A stretch of DNA of 6,180 nucleotides. Origin: Candidatus Bathyarchaeota archaeon. Its GTDB lineage: Archaea; Thermoproteota; Bathyarchaeia; RBG-16-48-13; GCA-020355125. A program made the position numbers and the translations under genes. Of this stretch, positions 1-4,924 are shown in pieces; position 1 is the stretch's first letter, and every line of letters begins with the position of its first letter. The stretch lies in contig JAOZHK010000242.1 of assembly GCA_026014905.1 (NCBI GenBank), positions 1 through 6,180 on the forward strand. Reading direction: 5' to 3'. The notes beneath the pieces were generated by a model, which was not told the DNA's origin, did no database searches, and worked only from the letters and a program-made list of their open reading frames with translations.

Positions 1-92
1 AGACTAATAAACACCGATTTATGCGCGAGTAGAGAACTGCATTTACTATTCTTAAACGGATAATAGTGATTCAAATTCTAGTTTCTGTTTAA

Positions 93-100
93 TTTAAATA
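93..100 (+). promoter_or_regulatory. Possible TATA box for a leaderless transcript
   Basis: The octamer TTTAAATA is a good archaeal TATA box. Its centre lies about 27 bases before the ATG at 124, the usual distance to a transcription start, and no SD sequence precedes that ATG. Together this would suit a leaderless mRNA. The surroundings are very AT-rich, so a chance match is quite possible. Confidence 0.3.
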
Positions 101-123
101 TTCTAGCACGTACAATTAAAAAT

Positions 124-354
124 ATGACCCATATAAATCTAAAAGGGTCTAACTCTAAAAAACATATACGCAATGAAAAAGGAAATATAAATATTAATGA
201 TGCAGTGAAATTGGGTAATGATATGATTTTAATAAAATTAGAGGTAATAACAGAAAGCAACTTTGAATGCCTGTTCTCCACTCTTGATAGACTAAATAAA
301 ACATGGGAAACAACGAGAGTAATGGGTGAATCATTTCTAAAAATTTTGATATAA
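124..354 (+). CDS. Hypothetical 76-aa protein (doubtful)
   Basis: I do not recognise this protein. It starts with ATG and ends with TAA. The first 25 residues are polar and rich in Lys and Asn; the rest (about 28-76) could form a strand followed by helices, with no signal peptide or membrane segment. Composition is AT-rich like the surrounding spacer, which argues against strong coding selection. In its favour is a TATA-like octamer at the spacing expected of a leaderless gene. The antisense frame at 78-281 has a similar length and is no better supported. It may be a real small gene, a decayed remnant, or a chance ORF. Confidence 0.3.
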   Translation: MTHINLKGSNSKKHIRNEKGNININDAVKLGNDMILIKLEVITESNFECLFSTLDRLNKTWETTRVMGESFLKILI

Positions 355-475
355 TGCGAGCGGAGTATTAGTTGGAAAGTATTAACAACATCGCGCGCGT
401 AGGATTATTTAAATTCGTATTAAATATGATGATCTAGTTCGAAAACGAAAGAATATGGAACCAAATTAAATACCC

Positions 476-486
476 AAAAAATAAAA
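476..486 (-). terminator. T-rich terminator after the 82-aa gene
   Basis: Read on the minus strand this is TTTTATTTTTT, about 60 bases past the stop codon at 545. Archaeal termination commonly uses such T runs without a strong hairpin. The rest of 355-544 shows no gene; it holds a CGCGCGCG run at 392-399. Confidence 0.35.
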
Positions 487-544
487 TCTAGTAACCTAAC
501 GATAAATCACGCATTAACACTCACATGAACCTCATATAATGGCG

Positions 545-793
545 CTAAAGACGAGAAAAAGATAGGGGAAGATTAGCTGTAAGTTCCGATTGTTCTTCCC
601 TGTATTTCACCAGGTCGTTAAAGACGTACTGTGTCGCCGATGCCTCGCTCGCGAACTCATCAAGAAGGAGACCCTTGGGCGGCATATTATCGCTGGTCTT
701 TAAGAACTTCTTCATTATTCTCACGGAGTCCCTGCGAGCATTCGCATGCACCAAGAGGATTCCTGCATAGGCATCTAGGTCGTTCCTCTTCAT
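545..793 (-). CDS. Hypothetical 82-aa protein, soluble and charged
   Basis: I do not recognise the family. The protein starts with ATG at 793 and stops with TAG. It has no signal peptide or membrane span; residues 4-33 (with an Ala/Leu-rich stretch followed by RRDSVRIMKKFL) and about 44-72 look helical, with a turn at NMPPKG (36-41). The case for a real gene is good for its size: a TATA box at 835-842, a short leader, and an SD-like GGGGTG six bases before the ATG. Its codon choice is richer in G and C at third positions than the spacers around it. It stands alone with a T-rich terminator downstream. It could be a small DNA- or protein-binding adaptor, or a fragment of a larger gene; no function can be assigned. 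Confidence 0.55.
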   Translation of the reverse strand: MKRNDLDAYAGILLVHANARRDSVRIMKKFLKTSDNMPPKGLLLDEFASEASATQYVFNDLVKYREEQSELTANLPLSFSRL

Positions 794-834
794 CTATCGC
801 ACCCCTTTTCTGGTCTATTACGGAACATAATTCA

Positions 835-842
835 GATATAAA
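835..842 (-). promoter_or_regulatory. TATA box of the 82-aa gene
   Basis: Read on the minus strand, TTTATATC follows AGAGAAGG, a purine-rich stretch in the BRE position. The centre is about 46 bases from the ATG at 793. That puts the transcription start near 813 and leaves a leader of about 20 bases holding the GGGGTG site. Confidence 0.5.
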
Positions 843-860
843 CCTTCTCTAACTGTTTAG

Positions 861-873
861 GGAGAGATTCTCC
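861..873. repeat. GGAGA-N3-TCTCC dyad upstream of the 82-aa gene promoter
   Basis: A perfect 5-bp dyad (861-865 with 869-873) around a 3-base centre, about 20 bp upstream of the TATA box at 835-842. The same arms recur at 1834-1847 and 4590-4609. It could be an activator or repressor site. The remaining spacer to 1070 holds T runs at 885-910 on the + strand and CGCG-rich patches at 983 and 1023, but no gene I can support. Confidence 0.35.
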
Positions 874-1040
874 AGCATAGGACATTTTTCAGCTCTTTTT
901 TCCGCTTTTTGGAAATTTTCCCCATTTATGGATAAAAGACGTGTTACTCAATCAGAATATACTTCATGAATAAATTACGAGGCGCGGCACGTCTATTCGC
1001 ATGACATCTCGACGCAATACCACGCGCGACGCTATTCAAC

Positions 1041-1068
1041 ACGAAATATCATAAAACAAGAAAAGTCG
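1041..1068 (-). terminator. T-rich terminator after the secreted-protein gene
   Basis: On the minus strand the bases right after the stop codon at 1071 contain TTTTCTTGTTTTATGATATTT, split by single other bases. This suits an archaeal T-tract terminator. There is no strong hairpin. Confidence 0.4.
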
Positions 1069-1070
1069 TG

Positions 1071-1517
1071 CTAGCCCGTTCCTTCTATTAGGATGTTGAA
1101 CGAGAAATCTGTTACCCCGCTGATGGATTCAGAGACCGAAAAAGCCAATATGGCCTGAACGACCTCGTCAACGTTGATTATTGCTCCATCTCTATTCCAG
1201 GAGAGATCTAAGTAACTATCGATCCCTGCAGGATTCCATCCCGAGCAGGACATGTTTAAAATCATCTGGCTATTACCCGTGTTCTTCACATATATCGTCT
1301 TACTCAGGGAGTCCCCAGGCTCTGGTGTCCCCCAATCAACCGACTCCACGACTTGTGTACACTGATCGTCCCAATATACCTCAACGTTTATTGTTTTCAC
1401 AGAGCCGGTACTGCTCAACGTCTTTGAGGTGGTGAGGAGACCAGAGACCGCAAGACCGCCGACCAGCGCTAGGCAAACTGAGAGGGGCAATACCCCCAGG
1501 TTCGACTTAAACTTCAT
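1071..1517 (-). CDS. Secreted or membrane-anchored beta-sandwich-like protein, 148 aa
   Basis: The N-terminus has Lys at 2 and 4 and a hydrophobic run at about 8-29 (VLPLSVCLALVGGLAVSGLL), i.e. a signal peptide or signal anchor. The mature part (about 35-148) alternates short strands and turns. It contains NVEVYWDDQC, a DWGTPEPGDS turn, IYVKNTGNSQM, and a closing SISGVTDFSFNILIEGTG, a pattern resembling an Ig-like or TasA-like domain. Cys53 and Cys91 could pair outside the cell. From memory, small single-domain proteins of this style are frequent in Bathyarchaeia; role probably cell surface or extracellular, exact function unknown. The ATG is preceded by AAGGAGTG at 1528-1535, a strong SD about ten bases away. 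A possible TATA box (TTTATTAA, minus strand, 1565-1572) would give a leader of about 25 bases. Confidence 0.75.
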   Translation of the reverse strand: MKFKSNLGVLPLSVCLALVGGLAVSGLLTTSKTLSSTGSVKTINVEVYWDDQCTQVVESVDWGTPEPGDSLSKTIYVKNTGNSQMILNMSCSGWNPAGIDSYLDLSWNRDGAIINVDEVVQAILAFSVSESISGVTDFSFNILIEGTG

Positions 1518-1564
1518 ATCAATAACTCACTCCTTAAAGTGAATTTAAATAACAACTATTTGCG

Positions 1565-1572
1565 TTAATAAA
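1565..1572 (-). promoter_or_regulatory. Possible TATA box of the secreted-protein gene
   Basis: Minus-strand TTTATTAA, about 50 bases before the ATG at 1517, leaves room for a short leader with the SD at 1528-1535. Another candidate, ATTTAAAT at 1543-1550, would leave almost no leader before the SD and is less likely. Confidence 0.3.
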
Positions 1573-1833
1573 GGAGTTATGGAGTATATTACCATACTTT
1601 AAACACAAATAAATTATACGTTATTATGACAGTTTATAATTAATTACTTAGTACATTCAACAGTTTCCTGTTTAATAGAAATGAAACATATGAAGAACGC
1701 ATTCGCGAAAATATTGTGGGGATAAATATGATGTATTTTATGGTTTTTTTTTAAATGTATATCATTGTCAATGATGAATTCTATAGAACATTCAATAGGT
1801 GTTAGAGTACATAAACATTTTATCCGCCTGTAA

Positions 1834-1856
1834 GGAGATTTCTCTCCGAAAGAGAA
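1834..1856 (+). promoter_or_regulatory. Two mutually exclusive hairpins in the dehydrogenase leader
   Basis: GGAGA (1834-1838) can pair with TCTCC (1843-1847). Alternatively TTCTCT (1840-1845) can pair with AGAGAA (1851-1856). The stems share bases 1843-1845, so only one can form. They lie about 50-75 bases before the GTG start at 1909, inside the likely leader. A switch is possible, but the stems are short. Confidence 0.3.
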
Positions 1857-1908
1857 CCAGATTTGATGCTGCTCAATCATGGATCAGCGTGCCTGAAGAA
1901 GGAAGGTT

Positions 1909-2943
1909 GTGAATGATTTGACAAAAAAATATAAAATCGCAGTTATGCCAGGCGACGGTATAGGTGAAGAAGTTACATCGGAAGCCATCAAAGTTCTCGA
2001 AGCGACAGGGCTGATTTTTGAAACGATCTCATGTACTATCGGGGGGACGGCATATCTGAAAAATGGTGATCCTCTCCCACCCGAATCAGTAGATGCCTGT
2101 GCAGAAGCCGACGCGGTCCTTTTCGGAGCTGTGGGGCACGACTACGTATCATACGACATCCCCAGAAAGGTATTAATCTACCTCAGGCTCGAAAAGGATG
2201 CGTTCGCAAATATTCGTCCTTTGAAAACTTATCCAGGCGTCCAATCAGAGCAGCAGAAAAAAAACGGTACAAAAATCGACATGGTCATTGTGAGGGATAA
2301 CGCAGAAGGGTTTTCACTCCAACACTCAGGCCTTCTGGGAAAATCTTTGGGAACAGATCGTCGTGTCATAACACAGTACGGAGCTAATAGGATAATCGAT
2401 TTCGCTCATGAATATGCCATGAAGAATAATAGAAAGAAGATTACTTGCATCGACCAGAGCAACTGGTTGTACAGTGACAAATTCTTCAGAAGCGTTTTTG
2501 AGGGAAGTTCGGAAAGATATTCCACCTTCAGTAAGGATTTCATGCATGTAGACGTAGCTGCCATGATGTTGAGTAAACAACCAGAAAACTTCGATGTCAT
2601 AGTAACTCCTGACATTTATGGGGATATTCTCTCCGGAATAGTCATATCTAAGATAGGAGGCGTGGGTATGGCACCCTCAGCGTGTATCGGTGATAAATTT
2701 GCCTTCTTTGAGCCAATCCATGGAACTGCATGGGACATTGCAGGGAAGGGCATCGCAAACCCCATAGCTTCGATCTTTTCTGCAAAACTTATGCTCGAAT
2801 GGCTCGGCCGGGGAGAGGAAGCTCAGATGATCGAAAACGCTGTTTCAACAGTGCTTCAAGAAGGCGAGGTTAGAACTCCTGATATTGGTGGTTTTTCGAG
2901 CACGTCCGAGGTTGGGGATGCGATCGCATCATGCATGATGTAA
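1909..2943 (+). CDS. Isocitrate/isopropylmalate dehydrogenase-family protein, catalytic residues replaced (paralogue 1)
   Basis: A 344-aa member of the beta-decarboxylating dehydrogenase family, whose usual members oxidise and decarboxylate isocitrate, 3-isopropylmalate or related malates with NAD(P) and Mg. Visible are PGDGIGEE (14-21), the substrate arginines R93, R103 and R129, D215, YGDILS (237-242) with D239, and HGTAWDIAGKG (271-281), whose D276-I277 is the NAD-type pair. Aligned by eye to Thermus IPMDH (Y139, K185, D217, D241, D245), the Tyr is S136, the Lys is Q183 and the last Asp is G243; the NAD-loop Pro is W275. Length is normal and the frame intact, so this is not simple decay. 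The GTG start is the first possible codon after an in-frame stop at 1894 and follows GAAGGAAGG, with only two bases between; TTG at 1918 is an alternative. A close paralogue lies at 4925-6085. Activity of the usual kind is doubtful. Confidence 0.9.
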   Translation: MNDLTKKYKIAVMPGDGIGEEVTSEAIKVLEATGLIFETISCTIGGTAYLKNGDPLPPESVDACAEADAVLFGAVGHDYVSYDIPRKVLIYLRLEKDAFANIRPLKTYPGVQSEQQKKNGTKIDMVIVRDNAEGFSLQHSGLLGKSLGTDRRVITQYGANRIIDFAHEYAMKNNRKKITCIDQSNWLYSDKFFRSVFEGSSERYSTFSKDFMHVDVAAMMLSKQPENFDVIVTPDIYGDILSGIVISKIGGVGMAPSACIGDKFAFFEPIHGTAWDIAGKGIANPIASIFSAKLMLEWLGRGEEAQMIENAVSTVLQEGEVRTPDIGGFSSTSEVGDAIASCMM

Positions 2944-3063
2944 CAGAATCTTCGCGCGTAACCGTGTGAATGAAAAACTCATTGATATAGCGGATGATAT
3001 CGAATTAAACCACTCTCGCACTAATGTAACACAACTTCTACTAATAGGGTAGAGAGCTTCAAC

Positions 3064-3070
3064 CCTTTTT
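3064..3070 (+). terminator. Possible terminator of dehydrogenase paralogue 1
   Basis: CCTTTTT on the plus strand, about 120 bases past the stop codon. A weak hairpin (GATAT/ATATC, 2984-3001) lies between. The plus-strand and minus-strand genes converge here. Confidence 0.3.
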
Positions 3071-3086
3071 AACGCGCGGAACGCGC
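3071..3086. repeat. Direct repeat AACGCGC, two copies 9 bp apart
   Basis: AACGCGC occurs at 3071-3077 and 3080-3086, with a third copy at 4555-4561. All three lie in spacers near gene ends, in an otherwise AT-rich context. The role is unknown. Confidence 0.4.
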
Positions 3087-3095
3087 AGTTGTATT

Positions 3096-3101
3096 AAAAA
3101 A
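3096..3101 (-). terminator. T6 terminator of the AbrB-permease operon
   Basis: Six T on the minus strand, about 47 bases past the TAA at 3148, and AT-rich around. It is a plausible archaeal T-run terminator for the operon and faces the one at 3064-3070 on the other strand. Confidence 0.4.
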
Positions 3102-3147
3102 TGTTGAATATTTTTGGTGTTGGTTACGCTGCACTCCGCATGCAAGA

Positions 3148-3900
3148 TTATTGGAGGAGGCCCCAGAAGTTGAGCAATACAAGCCATAATCCGATCAGTA
3201 TTCCGAGGAGTTTCTTTGGCATTTTAGATGTTAGGTAGCTGGCAATTGGACTGAGAATAATCCCGCCGATGATCATTGGTATGGTCATATCCCACATGAA
3301 GCTCTCGAAGCCCAGGATGAACCCGAAGGTCACCACGGCGGTTAAGCTGATTATAGGCTCTGTGAACTCTATGGTTCCTACAGCATTCTTTGGCTCCTCG
3401 CCCGCCAGAATCAGGGCTGGTGTACCAAGAGGCCCCCAACCTCCGCCAACCGCGACGTCTACGAAGGCTGCGATGAACCCGAGGACGGTCGCCCGGGTCT
3501 TATTCATCTCTTTTCTTATCCAGTTTTGGGTTGTTCCCGGCCTGATGTGTTCGAAGATGATCATTAGACCCATTAATATCAAGCCCACGCGCACGAAGGG
3601 TTTCGCTACTTTTAGGTCTAATCCGCTAAGAAAAATGGCTCCGAGGACGGAAGCGAGTATTCCAGGTATCAGGAGATGTTTGCTGAGTTTGATGTCTACG
3701 TTTCCCAGCTTCCAATGGGAAATCGCGGAGACGATGTCTACAGCAGCTTCGGCGGTGTGAACTGATGCACTGGCTATGGCGGGTGCTACCCCGAAGGTCA
3801 CCAATACGGATGTTGAGGTTACTCCGAAACCCATTCCGAGGCACGCATCAACGAATCCGCAGAATAGGCCCGCCATTATGAATGCGATAGGGGCACTCAA
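3148..3900 (-). CDS. TauE/SafE-family membrane permease
   Basis: A 250-aa integral membrane protein of the TauE/SafE (formerly DUF81) type. Characterised members are linked to export of sulfite or organosulfur anions; the substrate here is unknown. It shows the family's internal duplication: GFVDACLGMGFG (15-26) in the first half and GFIAAFVDVAVGGGWG (141-156) in the second, each with an Asp (D18, D148) in a Gly-rich bend, followed by ASVHTAE (45-51) and VGTIEFTEP (174-182). Seven to eight hydrophobic segments are visible, with a charged loop at about 119-136. I chose the TTG at 3900: it follows GAGGG with six bases between and lies one base past the TGA of the AbrB gene, as expected of translational coupling. 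A TTG at 3936 would overlap the AbrB gene by 35 bases and add a charged tail; ATG at 3876 would cut the first helix. Second gene of a two-gene operon. Confidence 0.85.
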   Translation of the reverse strand: MSAPIAFIMAGLFCGFVDACLGMGFGVTSTSVLVTFGVAPAIASASVHTAEAAVDIVSAISHWKLGNVDIKLSKHLLIPGILASVLGAIFLSGLDLKVAKPFVRVGLILMGLMIIFEHIRPGTTQNWIRKEMNKTRATVLGFIAAFVDVAVGGGWGPLGTPALILAGEEPKNAVGTIEFTEPIISLTAVVTFGFILGFESFMWDMTIPMIIGGIILSPIASYLTSKMPKKLLGILIGLWLVLLNFWGLLQ

Positions 3901-3901
3901 A

Positions 3902-4099
3902 TCATTCCCTCGACCCAAGAACCTTCTTGGGGACAAGAATCAACTTGTCGTCCTTGAACAATATCCACATGAATCGGTCACCATCTTCTAGCCCGAAGTG
4001 ATCCACAACCTCTTTAGGCACGGTCATCCGTCTACGGGCACGCCTGATAGTTATACTAGTCTCAGTCATGTACTCAACTTCTTCAAGATCGATCTTCAT
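3902..4099 (-). CDS. AbrB/MazE-type DNA-binding regulator, 65 aa
   Basis: A small swapped-hairpin (AbrB/SpoVT) protein, a fold that dimerises and binds DNA. The domain spans about 13-57: TSITIRRARRRMTVPKEVVD gives the basic first hairpin, then HFGLEDGDRFMWI and the strand DKLILVPKK. ITIRRARRRMTVPKEV corresponds to the usual 'vt-kgqitiP-evr' motif. The chosen ATG at 4099 has a fine SD (AGGTGA, minus strand, 4108-4113) eight bases upstream. A TTG at 4162 extends the frame but falls inside the promoter dyads and is rejected; the ATG at 4069 would remove ten acidic residues. It leads an operon with the permease one base downstream, so it probably controls that permease and its own promoter. It could be read as an antitoxin (MazE-like), but no toxin gene follows. 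Confidence 0.85.
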   Translation of the reverse strand: MKIDLEEVEYMTETSITIRRARRRMTVPKEVVDHFGLEDGDRFMWILFKDDKLILVPKKVLGSRE

Positions 4100-4134
4100 T
4101 TTCTGATTCACCTGTCTCGACTCATTCAGATAAT

Positions 4135-4150
4135 TCCAATATATATTGGA
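4135..4150. promoter_or_regulatory. 16-bp perfect palindrome over the operon TATA box
   Basis: TCCAATATATATTGGA reads the same on both strands. Its core AATATATA is also the best TATA box for the AbrB-permease operon, about 43 bases before the ATG at 4099, giving a start of transcription near 4117 and a leader that just holds the SD. A protein bound here would block the transcription machinery. The likely ligand is the AbrB-type product itself (inference). Confidence 0.6.
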
Positions 4151-4151
4151 T

Positions 4152-4175
4152 TTAAACCACAATATAATGGTTTAA
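4152..4175. promoter_or_regulatory. Second operator-like inverted repeat
   Basis: TTAAACCA (4152-4159) and TGGTTTAA (4168-4175) form perfect 8-bp arms around CAATATAA. The centre lies 21 bp from the centre of the neighbouring palindrome, close to two helical turns, so proteins on both sites would sit on the same DNA face. It lies just upstream of the TATA box. Both dyads share CCA/TGG outside an AT centre. Confidence 0.55.
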
Positions 4176-4312
4176 TAAAACTATTTAAAGTTATATGAAC
4201 TCCAATTTCTTAACATTGTTCCGCCTACGCTCAAGTTGATAAAAAATACACATGGTCGTGAATTCAATTCTGAATTATTGCATAACATTTACAATCGATA
4301 AAAAATTTAACT

Positions 4313-4519
4313 GTGCTTGTTCTCTTTCTAGTCAAGTTGTCGATTCAAAAGTTGAAGCCTGGTTTTCCAGGGGCTGAGGTAAATAACGTAGAAATTGAGG
4401 AACTTGTGGAGTTTAAGTACGTTCGGAGTTGGGACGAGATGTTGAAGCACTTGAACGAGAATTGGGAAGTCTTCGAAGAGTTGGACCACAACAAATTCAT
4501 AATGATGAGATTGAAATAA
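4313..4519 (+). CDS. Hypothetical 68-aa protein, start uncertain
   Basis: I do not recognise a named family. The C-terminal part (about 27-68) looks like a real small domain: EIEELVEFKYVRSWDEML, then HLNENWEVFEELDHNKF and a closing MMRLK. A strand, a helix, 'L-x-x-x-W-E-V' and a final strand ending in basic residues recall the general plan of DUF4177-type small proteins, but this is only a resemblance. The first 20 residues are hydrophobic and less convincing. The GTG at 4313 has no SD. In-frame alternatives are TTG at 4337 or 4352 and GTG at 4406, which follows a GAGG. No neighbour is close enough to share its transcript. It could be complete, or the tail of a longer lost gene. Confidence 0.5.
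   Translation: MLVLFLVKLSIQKLKPGFPGAEVNNVEIEELVEFKYVRSWDEMLKHLNENWEVFEELDHNKFIMMRLK
4356..4375 (+). other. Hairpin inside the 5' part of the 68-aa ORF
   Basis: AGC-CTGG pairs with CCAG-GCT around a TTTT loop, with a two-G bulge on the 3' side, and GAGG follows directly at 4376. If the true start lies downstream, this hairpin would be in the leader; otherwise it is within the coding part. Confidence 0.3.
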
Positions 4520-4588
4520 ACTTCGCACCACAGTATTGCGGCTACTTCAACCATAACGCGCACGATTCTGTGTAACCGATGGGGTAAA

Positions 4589-4609
4589 GGAGATCCCTGT
4601 AATATCTCC
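4589..4609. repeat. GGAGAT/ATCTCC hairpin, related to the one at 1834
   Basis: GGAGAT (4589-4594) pairs with ATCTCC (4604-4609) around nine bases. The flanks resemble those of the 1834 copy: CCG and GTAA before the first arm, CGAA and GAG after the second. The loop differs in length. Confidence 0.4.
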
Positions 4610-4849
4610 GAAGAGTGTTAAACGTTGAGGGGTATGTTATATTTTATTCGGTTTAAAGAACCTCGAACAATTTTACGATTGGTTTCATTTTATACTTAAT
4701 ATGACGAATAGGATAATGATTATTACAGGGTTTAGAATTGTAACTTTGAAAATTACACTAAAAAAGGGGTCGTTCCAAACCTTCCTGAAGGACATGACAC
4801 ACTCCAGCCGTTCAGGATGTAATTTTGATGGATCAAATAAATTATGAGG

Positions 4850-4854
4850 AAAAA
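4850..4854 (-). terminator. Possible terminator of dehydrogenase paralogue 2
   Basis: Five T on the minus strand, about 70 bases past the TAA at 4925, after a T-rich patch at 4862-4872. It is weak but suitably placed. Confidence 0.3.
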
Positions 4855-4924
4855 CAGTTCATTAAAATTAAATCCGCTTGGCATATCACTGTAAGCGCAC
4901 GCTCGAGTAATGAAACTCATAATA

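Larger units (their letters stand above)
1518..1908. other. 391-bp divergent spacer with small dyads
   Basis: This spacer separates the minus-strand secreted-protein gene from the plus-strand dehydrogenase, so both promoters must lie here. It is AT-rich. It holds a 5-bp hairpin at 1659-1672 (AACAG/CTGTT), a run of nine T at 1744-1752, a 6-bp perfect dyad at 1761-1775 (ATCATT-GTC-AATGAT), and overlapping hairpins at 1834-1856. I find no convincing TATA box for the dehydrogenase. The minus-strand ORF at 1644-1880 has poor composition and is not believed. A short RNA ending at the T run is possible but unsupported. Confidence 0.5.
4520..4924. other. 405-bp spacer between convergent genes
   Basis: No gene I can support. 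It holds an AACGCGC copy (4555-4561), a 6-bp hairpin (4589-4609), a 7-bp inverted repeat TCCTGAA/TTCAGGA (4783-4789 and 4811-4817), and a T5 on the minus strand at 4850-4854. One plus-strand frame is open from 4629 to 4847 with ATG at 4701 (48 aa, no good SD). It could be a decayed gene but is not convincing. Confidence 0.5.

Noticed and set aside
426..440. C-box-like ATGATGA followed by a GTTCGAA resembling a tRNA T-loop
   Set aside because: No matching D box and no flanking stems to form a C/D RNA or a tRNA; chance matches in AT-rich sequence.
631..852. 73-aa open frame on the + strand
   Set aside because: Overlaps the 82-aa gene and its promoter on the other strand, has no SD, and its composition is not protein-like.
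1181..1435. 84-aa open frame on the + strand
   Set aside because: Antisense to the secreted-protein gene, which has a signal peptide and SD.
1644..1880. 78-aa open frame on the - strand
   Set aside because: Rich in Ile, His, Phe and Cys as expected from AT-rich spacer; no SD, and it would occupy the promoter region of paralogue 1.
3269..3760. 163-aa open frame on the + strand
   Set aside because: It lies entirely antisense to the permease gene, whose protein has clear family motifs and membrane segments; the frame is a by-product of that codon use.
3901..3936. TTG at 3936 as the permease start
   Set aside because: It would overlap the AbrB gene by 35 bases and add an Arg-rich tail unlike the family; TTG at 3900 has an SD and abuts the AbrB stop codon.
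3902..4099. Toxin-antitoxin module with the AbrB protein as antitoxin
   Set aside because: The partner gene is a multi-span membrane permease, not a toxin; a transcription regulator of the operon fits better.
4100..4162. TTG at 4162 as the AbrB start
   Set aside because: The extension runs through the TATA box and dyads. The ATG at 4099 has a strong SD at the right distance.
4701..4847. 48-aa open frame on the + strand
   Set aside because: The frame is open back to 4629, but there is no good SD, no recognisable domain, and it is too short to stand alone as evidence. A decayed gene remains possible.
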